A DNA stretch of 64,000 bases, from the NCBI GenBank assembly GCA_029717555.1, contig JAMDHS010000035.1, positions 1 to 64,000 on the forward strand, read 5' to 3'. Below, in pieces: positions 1 to 10,884 of this stretch. The stretch is from Peribolospora baueri (taxonomy: Eukaryota > Basidiomycota > Peribolosporomycetes > Peribolosporales > Peribolosporaceae). The first letter of the stretch is position 1, and each line of letters starts with the position of its first letter. The position numbers and the translations under genes are program-made. The notes beneath the pieces are model-generated. The model did not search any database. It saw nothing but the letters and a program-made list of their open reading frames with translations, and was not told where the DNA came from.

Positions 1-457
1 TTTTTTTGTTTTGTCGCACGTACTCCTTCTCTGTTCCACGTCTTTACCTTTCCTCCCGTCAACAGCTGTTTCACTGCTCTTGTCTTTTTAATATCCACGT
101 TACGAATTCGATGAGCATCTCCACCGACCCGTACACGCGCCGGACGGACGCGTGTCACGCGCGCGTCGCGTCGCTTCGTTTCCGGGGACACCACCGCGCT
201 ACCTTTCTGTTTTTGTTCGGAGCTGCATCGACTCAGAAGCAGCTTGTTGTTTCTCTCTCCCACGCAGGGGTGCTTGAAATGTGTCGCCGTCGCCGTCGTC
301 GTCGCCGTCCCTGTTTCGTCTCAGAAGAAAGGTCGGTCAGGGCCTGCGGCTTGTTAGACACGACGTTCAGAGCACAGCGTCCACGTCGAGTCGACGACTC
401 AGCTTTGCTCGTTGGATCGTCTGAGAACCGTAGGCAGACCACTGTTTCTCGTCCACA
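1..457. other. 5' flank of the F-box gene, no gene seen
   Basis: Open frames here are short and have random-looking composition. There is a CGTCGC-rich stretch around 285-310. The region most likely holds promoter and 5' UTR of the gene starting at 458; an upstream exon cannot be excluded. Confidence 0.4.
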
Positions 458-1918
458 ATGTGCTTCCTCAGCTCTGGCACCAGCTCCATCTCTTCCTATC
501 TCCCCAGTCCTCGCTCAAGCCCCCGCTCCACGACGCCTAACACCGCTTCGTCGAGCACATTGACGGCGCCCATGCCTTTTTGCCTCGCTCGCCAGCGTGG
601 GCAACACCGGCGTATCTGGCCCCTTTTTCTCCACCACTGGCCACTTTGCTACCCGGTGCAGGCCAGCTTCCCGGCCTTTCCTGAAGGTGTGCTGGAGCGG
701 ATCGTCGGATTCGCCGCCGAGGACGCCGTCTCTTCTGCCCACGCACTCACGCTCGTCTGCAAGTGCCTCAACCGGTGGGCGACGCCAGTGCTGTATCGGC
801 GCCTGTTCGCGAGGCGTCACAAGAGCCTTGCGCTGCTCCTCGAGCCGCTGGAGAGACATCCCGATCTTGGACAACTGGCACACCACCTCTTCCTCGGAGA
901 CCTCGGCTTCACCGCCGTACAGGCGACGACGGCCGGACCATCGGAGAGCCTGCTAGCCGCCCAGATAGGTCTCGTGGAGCGCCTGCCCAACCTGCGCACC
1001 GTGACGTTGCTCAACGGCCATCGCCGACCCGAGGACCTCTGTGCGCTGCTCTCGAGCTCTTCCGCACGTCCGACCGAACTGGTGGCACAGCTGCCTTCGA
1101 CCGAGGTCGTCCAGGCGTGTTGCTCCCACCCGTTCGTGTCGGACGTCACCCGACTGCACCTCCTCCTACCCACCCTCGAGCCGCCAGCAGCGGCGGCCAT
1201 CATGGCCATGCCCAAGCTGACGCACCTCTGTGTTAGCGTCGACTCGACCGCTTTCCATTCTTTGCTTTCCGTCTGCGCCGAAGAGATTTTTGGCGGCCGG
1301 AGGAGGAGGAGGGGGAGGAGGAGGGATCACTCGCTCCTCGCAGCCGGATCCTCCGTATCCGGATCCGGATCCGGATACGGTTGCGGCTCGATCTCGAGCT
1401 CGAGCTCCAACTTGGGCGCCGGCGCCGATGGGTATTTCGATTCGACGACACTCAGGCTCGAATGCGATAGAAGGGACGACAAGGTGAACGATTTGAACGG
1501 GCTCTCCACCACATCGTCGTACGGAGTTGAAGCGGAGGGAGACGAAGACGGTCGTAAGGGCGACGGCGACGACGGACTGGACGATGGGAAGAAGGCCGCG
1601 ACGAACGAGGACGAGGACGACAAGAACGTGGAAGGGCGGCGACGATCGACGTCGTCCTCGAGCGCCCTCTCATCTTCCTCCCGTCCAATCCCGCTCGCCC
1701 CACTCCGCACATTCCTCCTCTCTCCCAACCACCGTCTCTCAAACGCGTGGGCCAGAGCGCTAGACAGGACGTTGCGTGGCTTGGCGGAGAAGCTGACAGA
1801 CGGCTCTGTGGAGGTGGGATTGCCGCAGTTGTTGGATGGCCGGTGGTATACGAGGGGAGGGCTGGAGGATTGGTTGGAGAGGACGAGAGGGGGGAGGGGT
1901 GGCTGGGTGCTCGAGTGA
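458..1918 (+). CDS. F-box domain protein
   Basis: Single open frame of 486 codons. Residues about 73-120 look like an F-box: a proline/leucine start (FPEGVLERIVGF), then a conserved V-C-K-x-L-N-R-W segment and the VLYRRLFAR end typical of basidiomycete F-box proteins. F-box proteins are substrate adaptors of SCF ubiquitin ligases, so a role in protein turnover is inferred from the family. The middle (about 130-290) contains leucine-rich stretches, possibly the substrate-binding part. Residues about 290-430 are low-complexity (Arg/Gly, Ser, then Asp/Glu/Lys). The ATG at 458 is the first in frame; the next in-frame ATG (572) would remove 38 residues and keep the F-box. No splice junction is needed. 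Substrate unknown. Confidence 0.6.
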   Translation: MCFLSSGTSSISSYLPSPRSSPRSTTPNTASSSTLTAPMPFCLARQRGQHRRIWPLFLHHWPLCYPVQASFPAFPEGVLERIVGFAAEDAVSSAHALTLVCKCLNRWATPVLYRRLFARRHKSLALLLEPLERHPDLGQLAHHLFLGDLGFTAVQATTAGPSESLLAAQIGLVERLPNLRTVTLLNGHRRPEDLCALLSSSSARPTELVAQLPSTEVVQACCSHPFVSDVTRLHLLLPTLEPPAAAAIMAMPKLTHLCVSVDSTAFHSLLSVCAEEIFGGRRRRRGRRRDHSLLAAGSSVSGSGSGYGCGSISSSSSNLGAGADGYFDSTTLRLECDRRDDKVNDLNGLSTTSSYGVEAEGDEDGRKGDGDDGLDDGKKAATNEDEDDKNVEGRRRSTSSSSALSSSSRPIPLAPLRTFLLSPNHRLSNAWARALDRTLRGLAEKLTDGSVEVGLPQLLDGRWYTRGGLEDWLERTRGGRGGWVLE

Positions 1919-2318
1919 TGGTGGGCGGGGGCGGGGGGAATGGTGGGAAATAGTGGACTGACGGACATGGGGTCGGAAGGGTAAATAGAAATTGGTTGGT
2001 TGGTTGGATAGAGCAAGAGTTCCGGTGCTGGCTTGGCGGGTGGATATGGCCGCTGTTGACTTGGGACGGAAGCTGACATGAACGTCAGCATAGAAGAGAG
2101 GAGACGGAGAAGAAAAAGGCAAAGCAAGACTAGCGGCTCCAGCCTGGTCTTTACATGCTGTGCATTATGAATCATAGATGTCAGCGTGCAAAGCGTCCAC
2201 GTCCCTTGGGGAAGAAAGAAGAGAGAGAGAGAGAGAGAGAGAGAAAATTAAGAGGCCGGTCGGAAGGTCTCGTGTATTCATCATCTTCATAACCATGTCA
2301 CTCGTCCTTGACGTTGTT
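1919..2318. other. Convergent intergenic region
   Basis: Lies between the 3' ends of the F-box gene and the GPI-protein gene. It contains a (GA)n run at about 2219-2244 and a repeated GGTTGGTTGG stretch near 1993-2007. The long open frame antisense to the F-box gene (1327-2175) is low-complexity and has no recognisable domain. Probably two 3' UTRs. Confidence 0.5.
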
Positions 2319-3020
2319 TTACAGGATGAATGCAAACACGGCAGCCGTCACAGAGCCAAGCAGCGCAGCGGCGCCCGCCTTGGCTCCGCTCACGATCGCA
2401 GCGCCGTTTCGAGCATTGGAGTTAGAGCTCGAGTTGGAGCTGGAGCTGGAGCTGGAGCTGGAGCTGGAGCTGGAGCCCGAATCGCCGCCATAGCTATTGC
2501 CGAGGACGTAGATGCCATCGTCAACGATATAGTTGTTACCGTTGATGTAGCACTTTCCGTCGATGATATCGCCTCCGGGACAGCATTGACCATCGACGCC
2601 CCACGTCTTTCCGGGACAGTATTGGGCAGCGACGTGGCCGTTCGCCTCGATCTCCCCCGAGGTAGGGTTGGAGGTGGAAGAGGCGGTGGCGAAGGCGCTC
2701 GTCCTGCGCGTGGCCGTGCCCGCACGGATACTGCTCTCGGCGGAGGAAAGGCTGCTGCTGAGGCTAGCTTCGACCGAAGACAAGCTAGAAGTAAGGCTGG
2801 AGAGACTCGAAGTGAGGGCGGATTGCTGGCCGGAAAGGCTAGAACGAAGGGAAGCCTGCATGGCGGACATGCTGCTCTCAAACGAGGCCTGGTCGAATTG
2901 GGGGCGCGGGGCGCGATGATGAAGCGCCGGCGCCGGGGTGGGAGTGGGGGTGTGCACGGCGATGGCGGCGACGGCGGTGAGGCCGGAGACGAGGAGGATA
3001 GTGCTCGAGGCGACGTGCAT
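2319..3020 (-). CDS. GPI-anchored cysteine-containing surface protein
   Basis: 233 residues, single exon. The ATG at 3020 gives a clean signal peptide (MHVASSTILLVSGLTAVAAI), followed by a Pro/Thr-rich stretch and a Ser-rich region with regular S-S-L repeats (about 50-110). A compact cysteine module follows (YCPGKTWGVDGQCCPGG, then a further Cys in GKCYING). Next come a poly-Ser/Asn spacer encoded by a GAGCTG-type hexamer repeat and a hydrophobic C-terminus with a small-residue site upstream, which is a GPI-anchor signal. This layout (signal, stalk, Cys module, Ser spacer, GPI signal) is typical of fungal wall or plasma-membrane proteins. An in-frame upstream start at 3098 is not an ATG and would bury the signal peptide. 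The cysteine module was not assigned to a named family. Confidence 0.75.
   Translation of the reverse strand: MHVASSTILLVSGLTAVAAIAVHTPTPTPAPALHHRAPRPQFDQASFESSMSAMQASLRSSLSGQQSALTSSLSSLTSSLSSVEASLSSSLSSAESSIRAGTATRRTSAFATASSTSNPTSGEIEANGHVAAQYCPGKTWGVDGQCCPGGDIIDGKCYINGNNYIVDDGIYVLGNSYGGDSGSSSSSSSSSSSSSNSSSNSNARNGAAIVSGAKAGAAALLGSVTAAVFAFIL
2421..2475. repeat. GAGCTG/GAGTTG hexanucleotide repeat coding for poly-Ser
   Basis: Tandem GAGCTG/GAGTTG units on the + strand read as serine codons on the minus strand. They form the Ser/Asn spacer next to the GPI signal of the 2319-3020 gene. Copy number probably varies among strains. Confidence 0.8.
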
Positions 3021-3649
3021 GGTCGAGGCGGCCGAAAGAGATCGTATCGTAGGGAGGCGTGAAGAAGAGAAAAAAGAGAAAGCGCGCCCTTTATACACGC
3101 GCGTTCCGCCCTCGCCGGCGGCAGTGACTCAGCCCTCGTCTCTGTCAACAGAGGAAGCACAGGAGGCGTCGTCCATCAGGGGACGGACACATGCTCGAAT
3201 CTGAGCGACCGATGACGGCGCTCACGGCGAGCTCCGTGGACTTGGCGTCTAAGTGTCTCCTTATACGGATGCGATGGCGACGCCGAGCGGCAAATGGCAG
3301 GAGTGTGCGGAGGAGCTAGGCCCGCTAAGGAGGTGCTAAGCGTGCCACATTGTGCTCGGTACTCGAGTGTTGCTGTGGTGGCACTCGAGTGCGCATCAGT
3401 TCGTCGTGCTCGAGTTGGCTTGTAACAAGCGGGTGGCGCGGAGAGAGACGATCGGCGCCGATCTGAGGGCCGTCTAGATTACAAAGATAAACGAATTCAA
3501 AGAAGACGGATGAGAACGGAGGTCCTCGGAGAAAAGGGACGCAGCTACGGGAACGGAGGCGCCACGTGGCATTGCACGCGCCTTGTCCGGCCGTCGTACG
3601 TGCGGCCCCCTTGTGGAGCGCGTCGATCACCTTCCTCGAAAGGATAAGG
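3021..3649. other. Divergent promoter region
   Basis: About 630 bases between the divergent GPI-protein and DUF2470 genes. Besides the TATA box, nothing distinct is visible. Open frames on both strands are short and lack coding character. Confidence 0.5.
3089..3095 (-). promoter_or_regulatory. TATA box of the GPI-protein gene
   Basis: The minus strand reads TATAAAG 69 bases upstream of the ATG at 3020. The position fits a TATA element, and inducible surface-protein genes often have one. No other canonical TATA lies in this stretch. Confidence 0.5.
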
Positions 3650-4613
3650 ATGGCGATGACGCAGGACACGGTCAAGGAGAAGGAGGCCTGGCTTGTTTCC
3701 TACATGGCCAACCATGAGGTGCGCCGCGTGCTGAGCATGCCAGCTTAGCTCCGTCCGGTCGCCTTTGCTTCGGCGCCCACCACTGACCACCCACCCAGCC
3801 CACCCTTCCTCCGTACGCTAGGCCGCTCTCGCCTCACTCGCCAAGGCCCATGCTTCGCTCGCACGCACTCCTTCTTCTGCCCGCCTGTCCTCCATAGATG
3901 CCCGTCAGATGACCATAGCCTATCGTCTCGGCGCGGCCGACGCCAGCGACACCAGCGACGCCAGCGACGGAGAGCAGCAGGTCTCCATCCCCTTCTCACC
4001 CCCGCTCAAAGGCTTCGAAGAGGTCAGAGAGAGGGTCGTCGGTATGGTCGCCCAGGCGGGCGGGGATGTGTCTGCCAAGGTGCGTGTCCTCTCTCTTCTT
4101 CGACTCCCTCCCTTCCTCTAAGCGCTCCCCCGGACCGACGGGTGTGTTTCTCTCTCTCCCTTTCTTCCTACCCAGCCCGCTCGCCTACCCGCCCCGCCCT
4201 ACCGCTTTCCCGCAGACTGGTACATCACCGCCTCTGCCCTCCTTCTCTACACATGGGTCCGCTTCAGCGTTCCCGAGTCTTACGGCGGCACCATCCGCCA
4301 AGCTGTCGGCGGAGACAAGACGATGCGATCCCTCGACGCTGTTATCGTCGTCGGACACGTCGCCGAGTCGGTTTATATGGCTGCAAAGTGCGTCGCTGCC
4401 GGGTCCAGGTGGAAGGATACGGTGAGTGTACCCTCCCATCGTCTTCCTCCGTCTCCTTTCTGGCTCGCGCAGACCTCCCCCTCGCTATCACTATCTCCAC
4501 AGCTCCTCTGGTCTCTCACCACCTTCATCCTCGGCTTCCCCGCCTTCAAGGAATGGAAGGTCGTCGCAGCCCGTCAACGACGGCAGGCCGCGGGGAAGAA
4601 GAAGAGCTCTTGA
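3650..4613 (+). CDS. DUF2470-domain integral membrane protein
   Basis: Exons 3650-3718, 3822-4079, 4176-4421 and 4503-4613; all junctions are phase 0 and give 227 residues. The N-terminal part (about 10-108) matches the fungal DUF2470 domain: WLVSYMANHE, then a segment with LSSIDARQMTIAY, then VSIPFSPPLKGFEEVRERVV. This domain is related to the C-terminal part of heme-utilisation/HugZ-like and pyridoxamine-oxidase-type proteins, and its role in fungi is undefined. The C-terminal half has two hydrophobic segments (around DWYITASALLLYTWVRF and LLWSLTTFILGFPAF) and ends in a basic tail (RQRRQAAGKKKSS). This suggests a membrane anchor with the DUF2470 domain on one side. ATG 3650 follows a purine-rich AAGGATAAGG; ATG 3656 is two codons further. 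Confidence 0.8.
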
Positions 4614-5033
4614 AGAGCTCTTGGCCGCTCGACGGATCCTCTCCTTTCCTCCTCCTACGTACATTGTCATCGTATCGTACAAGCGATCGATCGGCCAGCG
4701 TTCGTCGTCGTTTGATTGCTCGTTGTCAATTAAGCACGTTTGGAAGCTGCAATTAGGAACCGTACCAAAACGCTCCGAAGATAGAACAGAGCAAGAGTAG
4801 AGCAAAGATCCTTGATTAAATGGCGCGGGCATGACGCGCGTCTCGCTTCGAAAGCGAGGATTAAGGAAGGGGGGGAGGGGGGGTATATCTACACAAACGT
4901 TCAAGGCGTCCAACGTCATCCGAGGGAATCGTTCGCCCGAGGGGCGGGGGCGCGGCCAGACAATAAAACACACAGATAGCTCAAGAGCCGTCTCATCTCG
5001 TAATTTCAATACTTCTTTCCACCGCGCCTCTTC
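4614..5033. other. Convergent intergenic region
   Basis: Between the 3' ends of the DUF2470 gene and ATG22. Contains a G-rich run near 4866-4883 that could form a G-quadruplex. No gene seen. Confidence 0.5.
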
Positions 5034-7723
5034 TTACGCTCTCGTCTCCTCTCCCCATTCCCTTCCACTTCCACTCCTGCGGCCCTCCTCGGCCATCTTG
5101 GCTTTCCAAGCCCTCTCGAAAGCCCACCGCTCCTCTTCGCCCCTCTCCTCGTCCACGCCCCAGAGCAGGATGAGCACGGGGAGGAGGACCATTGCTGCTA
5201 AGAAGATGAACCTGCGCACAAGGGAGGTGTGAGAGAGAGAGAGAGAGAGAGACGAAACACGTCACGTCAGCCGAAGGGCAAGCTCCAGGGAAGACGGCCG
5301 ACTCACCCGTTTCGAATGTCGTCCGTCTTGTCGCTGATAAAAGCGATCACCAACGGACCCACAAAACTGGACCCTTTGGCGGTGAGAGAGTAGAGAGAGA
5401 AGAGCCTGCCTTCGTGCGAGGGAGGGAGGAGGGCGGAGAAGACGGTGCGGGCGTAGGATTGGAAGGCGCCCAAGAGATGGCCTGAGCGAAAGCAACGGGG
5501 TATGGAATGAATAGGCGCGGCGCGTAGAGTGAGCCGCCCCGTCGTTGAAAGAGGACAATCGACGAAACACAAGTCGGAAAAAGACGCTAATGGCTCACCA
5601 AAAAAGATGGTGCCGACATACATCTCCTTCGGTTGAGTCAACCCTCCCCATCCCCATCCGAACAGACCTTTCTCCCTGACGCTAGGAATCAGCCCCAGAC
5701 ACCCGTACAGCGGGATCAACCCGGACAGCGCGACGATGATCTCAAACGTCCGCTTGTTGCTCGCCCCTCTAAGCACATATGGCTGTACGAAGAAGGGCCA
5801 CAGCAGGGCGCCTACGATACCCGACAGCGGCGCCGCGACGGCGAGGAGGATAATCGACGACGAGGGCATATGCAGGATCACCTTTGAGAAAAGGATCGCC
5901 GTGGAGACGATCGTTTGGAGGCCTGGCGGACGTGCGGAGGAGAAGGGCGAGCAGATCTCAGAAGCAGAGCCGGTCGTCCTCCCCTCCCCGCCCCTCCCCC
6001 GCCGGATCACTTACCATCGCTGAGGAAGAACCAAGCGGCCAAAAAAGCGGACAAGCATCGCAGCTTTCTGGCCTCCAAAAGCAGCTCCCACAAGTCCTTG
6101 CAGCTCCTTCCCGCCTCTCTCAACCATCCACACCCACACCTCCACGATCGCCACGACCGCCTTGCCCGACCCGCCTTTCCGTCCCTCCCACCGCCACGGC
6201 CGGCGCTCTTCCCGGCCCGGCTCGGCAATAGCGCGGCAGAAACGCCGCCTCCGATGCCCCACACAATACCAGGAAAGGCGACGACGAACCTCAGGGCTGT
6301 CGTGTCGCTCTTCTTGTCCATCCGATCGAACGGTATGATGAGAAGGAGCAGGAAGCTTATCGCCACAGCGTAGCCTATCGCGACGCCGCGGGAGGAGACG
6401 CGCGAGGTAGTGAGGGAGAGCAAGTCGTGGTAGGCTTGGGACGGGGTGTGCAGTTCCGAAGGCGGGATCAGGACGGAAGAGGCGGAGGAGGACGGGTCGG
6501 AGGGGTCGTTCGACGACCTGTCTATCAGAGGTCGGTCTTCTTCGTCTTCTTCCGACGCCCGGGAGTCGGAAGAAGACGCGTGCTCCGAGTCGTGGCTCGT
6601 TCGGACTCCCCATTCCACTGCTGGGTCATAAGGGCCTGCCCCATTCCGTACTCCCTCGCCGCCGTCCTTCAAAGCGCCGTCGGACGACGAGGAAGGAACC
6701 GTGGAGCCATTCCGGCCGTTCGCGTCGATGCTGCGCCTGCCCTTAACATGCCACTCTTCCAAGCCCTTCTTGTACACCTCTCCCCAGCCTCTCACCAAGC
6801 CTGGAAGGTAAGCGTTGAAAGCAATCATAGAGCCGCCATAGGAGGTGTTGGCGATTATGGCTAGAAGGGCAACGAGGGGCCAAACGACGGAGGAGGCAGA
6901 GAAAGGAGGCGCTAGGATGGCTATTAGAGCGATTGGGCCGGTGACGGTAAAGATGCTGAGGAGGCGATGGCGCTGCCGGACTGCGAGGTAGGAAGACGAC
7001 AAATGGACATGGATACGACAATCAGAAGGATACGTCGCAGAGGGTCGCCTGACCTTCTTGTTCCAATCGCAAGATCCGATGCTCCTAATAAGCTCCGCTC
7101 ACCATCATCCACAGCTCTCGCAATACAAATGCTCAACACAGCCAAAGCGGCCATGCCGGCACTACTGGTATATAAGCTGAACGCGCTCGTTTCGATCCAC
7201 CTCGAGCCCCATATCCTCACTTCACATCTGCTCTCGGGCGGAGGAATCGGAGGAGGCGGAGGAGGGGCGCCGGGCGAGACTGGTTTGGTGGGTACGAGTA
7301 GATCTGGAGGGGCCACGCAAGGCTGGTCGTGTGATGGGTAGAGATAGCCGTTGTCGCGGGCGTATTGCTCGAGGGCGATTGGAAGAAAAAAAGTCATTGC
7401 GCAGACTGCGAACACCTGGGAGGACAGGGGAAGAGTCAACACAACAAAACGTAACTATGAATGGAAAATCCAAGAAGCTAGGTCTACTCGGCTGGGTTGC
7501 TCACCTCGGAACAGGCTCCATAAGCATACCAGGCCCAAAGCTGGCTCTTCTTTGTCCTCGTCAACACCTTGGCCGCTGTGCGCGTTCCTTCGTCGCCTCG
7601 ACAAGCATCCTCGTCTTCTTCCTCGTCTGACACATGGGGTTCAGGATCGAGAGTCGCGAGGCTGTCTGCCCTGGAACGAGTCGGCGGCGGTGAGTTGGAG
7701 GTAGAGACGTCTGGAAAGACCAT
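5034..7723 (-). CDS. ATG22: Vacuolar amino-acid effluxer Atg22
   Basis: Six exons in transcription order: 7723-7505, 7415-7103, 6980-6015, 5922-5599, 5481-5307, 5211-5034; phases agree and give 724 residues. Atg22 is an MFS-like permease of the vacuole membrane that releases amino acids made by autophagic breakdown. Family marks visible are SQLWAWYAYGACSE at the first membrane segment, FAVCAMTFFLPIALEQYARD, NTSYGGSMIAFNAYLPGLVR, RGVAIGYAVAISF, and the late SYARTVFSALLPPSHEGRLF with SLTAKGSSFVGPLVIAFISD. The roughly 130-residue acidic/Ser-rich loop between the NAYLPGLV and RGVAIGYA blocks is longer than in yeast. The N-terminal 50 residues are acidic and cytosolic. ATG 7723 is the first in the exon. 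The gene diverges from the 8627 gene across about 900 bases. Confidence 0.9.
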
Positions 7724-8626
7724 GGCCGTTGGCGCCGATGGCCTTTTCCTTCAACTGCCCGTCGCCTTGGGCAAGGGCAGCTGCGTCAGAATCCCAAGGA
7801 CGGCCGCAGTCGCGATTAATTTGACCGGCACGTGCTTGTCTGCTTACGTGAGCTTGTCGAGCGATCGCGGGCTGTGTTCATTTCGCCGCCCGTGCACGTC
7901 GTCGTCACCGTCGTCGTCGTCACCGTGACGACGACGATGGAGCCACTTTTTACGCTGAGCGAGGACAGCCAAGTCGGAGGATTGGACTGCTTCGTGGCGG
8001 GCACGAAAGCCGGCTTTATTAATACACTCTCGCGCCCCTCGCCGTCCTCATAACGACTGCCGACGTACACCGCCAGATATACACTACGACACTTGATCGA
8101 AAGGCGGAGGCCCGCTGAGTACAGACTTCTCCTTGCGACGTCCCTCGTCTCCTCCACTCTTAGTACAACCTCTTTTGGACGTTACTTCGCCTCCCCTTTC
8201 CTCTCCTCCCTCTTCCTCCATCCCATACACTTTCTCTCTCCTCCTTTCACATTCTCATCGAACGAGACCCATCCTCGCCTCACAAGTGCAGGTCTTGGAG
8301 CTCTTTCGACGTTCTTTTGGTCTTTGGACAGTTTATTCTTCTTCCTTTGCTCTCAGGCCGACTGGATCGCCTTTCTTACGACACTCACTTTTTCTGTGTC
8401 CGCGTTCTCACGGTGAGTGTGCTCTCGCGGGCTTTATCCGGAGCTCACCATGTTGCTCAACGAGTAGTCGATATTCGAAGCCCTTGACACCATCGCCTCT
8501 TAAACTCTTTTCTTTAGCGTTCTTGGTTGAACGTCTTTGATCTGATCTCTTGTCATCTTCACCGTACATTCTAGCATTCGACAGCATTTCGATAACGCTC
8601 AATCTCGTCCTCCAACCCTATCTTCC
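7724..8626. promoter_or_regulatory. Divergent promoter of ATG22 and the 8627 gene
   Basis: No convincing gene. A GTCGTC/GTGACG-rich patch lies at 7900-7940, and the + strand is pyrimidine-rich from 8150 to 8330, as expected of a fungal promoter and 5' UTR. A possible 5' UTR intron is listed separately. Confidence 0.45.
8413..8517 (+). other. Possible 5' UTR intron of the 8627 gene
   Basis: A GTGAGT donor at 8413 and a pyrimidine-rich TTCTTTAG acceptor ending at 8517 bound 105 bases about 110 bases before the ATG. Size and signals match the coding introns of this window. No transcript evidence is available. Confidence 0.4.
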
Positions 8627-10884
8627 ATGTACGCCGTCGAACGTCCCTTGATGGCACCATGGCCATCGGGTCAGCGATCCTGGGGTCTCGACGCTACACC
8701 CATTCTTCCCAGGCCCACTTTTACCCCGTCGCATGCACGGCAACCCACGTTTCCCAACCCTTTCGATTCCTTGTACGACTCCTCAGCTTCGAATCCAGGC
8801 CCTCGCTACGACGCAAGAGGATACGATTCCCAGGCATCCCAGTCTGATTATCTCGCCAGCCAGCCCTCGCGCTTCCTCGCGGGCTACAGCGACCACCCTT
8901 CTCCCGGCTTAGCCTCAGCCTCTGCGTCTGCTGCCCCTCCCTCTCGTCACCGCCCCGGTAAACACCGCGCAACAGCGATGGCAGGTGCCTCGCGCGACTT
9001 TGACACCAATTTTGTGGATACTCACCAGGGTCGACCTGATCTTGACCCGCTCTTATTCCCTTGGGTTGAGACCGGTCCCAGCCCGTATAACGCCGCTGCC
9101 ACCGCGCTGTCGCAGGCGTCTGGGATCAAGCCGAATGCGAGTGCCCGTACACCTGTGCCTGGTGTGCCTGGGACCGTTTCGTCAAACGCCGAGCGCACGA
9201 TAGGCATTGAAGGTGCTCCGCTGGTCGATGAGCCGGAAGAGATGCACGAAGGGGAGCTGCGCTGGGTACGAGGAGGTAACGGCCCTTTGCCCGCCTCCGG
9301 GGCTTCTCAGTTCACCTCTCGCGGGGAGGGGGGAAGGGGCATGAAAAGGGCGGCGACAACCGCTGGGACGTGGAAGGACAGCATGAAGCGAGATGGTGGC
9401 GGGCGTCTAGGCGACCAGGACAGGAGTTTACGTACGGTCGAGTTGAACAGGAGCGGAATCGCGGCAAGCTACTCGGGTACTAGTCGGTATCACGCTCCGC
9501 AGTCCGGGTACCACATGGAGAGCGCCGCTTCTAAGGTGTTTTCGCCAACCGGGCAGCCTGTACGTACAGTTATGCGTCTCCTCCGCCTTCCTCACAGCTG
9601 CTCATCGATGTCGATGTAGTCAGCTTAGTTAGTTGCTCAATGTTCTTTCGTCACTCCCTGTCTCGCCAGCCGGTGGGATATCCTAAGCAACGCCACTTAG
9701 GGTTTCGGGGTCCTCCGCTGGGTCCTCCGCAGGTTCCTCCGCTAGGTCCTCCGCATGGCCCTCCACAAGGCTACAAGTTTCCTCCCGCTGGCAGCGCTCC
9801 ACCGAGTTCCTATAGACCCCCAGCCGCTCCCTCCAATAGCTCTTCTGGGCTGCACACGTTCGGCCGTTCAGCCTCGGTGGGACGCTCAGAGAAGGAGAAG
9901 GAGAGGGGAAGGAAGCAGAGCTCGACTGGGAGTGCTGGGCGGCCCTGCGCCGACTCGCAAGACCGCTTCGAGCGCGCCGCTGTAGCCAAGGCTGCCGACA
10001 CTACGTTGGAGTCGGAGGTTTCGACGGTTGTAACAATGCCGAAGAGGGTGCCGAGCAAGCTCAGGAAGGTGCATCCGCCGCAACGTGAGGACAAGCAGCA
10101 GCGCGGTGGCTCGCTCTCGCGCATAGCAAGCTTCGTCGATGGCGACGACGATATGGACGACGCGAACGTAGTGATCCCATTCCATGGTGGTCCTCCGTCT
10201 ACGTCTCCGTTGTCGTCGTCGTCGGCGGCGAAAGCAGCAACGTTTGCGGTGGCGGTGGCATCAAAGGTGCCACCGCCAAGTGAGACACCAATGCAGAGTG
10301 TGGAGATGAGCCAGCTGACGACCTCGCTGTCTCTGTCTCCCCTCATGCCTGCTTCCCGTGCCGTGCCCATCAATGTGCCGTTACCCGTGGGTTTCGACGT
10401 CATCGACCGTCATGTCGTCCAATCGTTCTCTTATCCGTCCCCGGTCCCTGCTCCCACTTACCCGGCATCACACACTTTCTCCGTCGCCTCCCGTCCCTCT
10501 TCGTTCGCAATTTCGCCTTCACCGACGGCAACCTACGCCCAGCCACAGTCATGCTCGATCAGCCCAGGTCTGAGCAGCCCCGGCTGTGGAGGAATCGGTA
10601 TCTCCGACTCTGACGTGGGGGCGGGTGATTGGGGTAGGATGAAGGAGAAGGAAGGGAAGAGGACAAGGTGGGATTCAATGGAGGATCGGTTTGGAGGATC
10701 GCCTCCGCTGGTCGGACGGGCGGTCACCCTTACAAACGCCAACCTACAACCTTTGAGCGGTAGCTTCAAACTCATCAACGAGATGAAGCCGAAACACAAG
10801 AAGGTTTCTAGCACGTCTTCGTTCAAGGATCACTGGCACACTGGGTCGATGAAAGGATGGAGAGCGCTATGGCACATGGCCTGA
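8627..10884 (+). CDS. Ser/Pro-rich disordered protein, unknown function
   Basis: Exons 8627-9559 and 9670-10884, joined by an intron with GTACGT donor and CCAG acceptor in phase 0; 714 residues. I do not recognise a family. The protein is rich in Ser, Pro, Gly and Ala, with a short GPP repeat just after the junction (GPPLGPPQVPPLGPPHGPP) and basic Ser-rich patches, suggesting a disordered scaffold or regulator. Codon choice is less GC-biased than in the neighbours. The frame ends at TGA 10882, but the same frame keeps its composition after that stop and a second one (TAG 10900). The protein therefore looks like the N-terminal part of a formerly longer one. Confidence 0.55.

Noticed and set aside
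1327-2175. 282-codon minus-strand frame antisense to the F-box gene, with a hydrophobic N-terminus.
   Set aside because: Low-complexity Pro/Ser composition mirrors the acidic tract of the F-box gene; no conserved feature.
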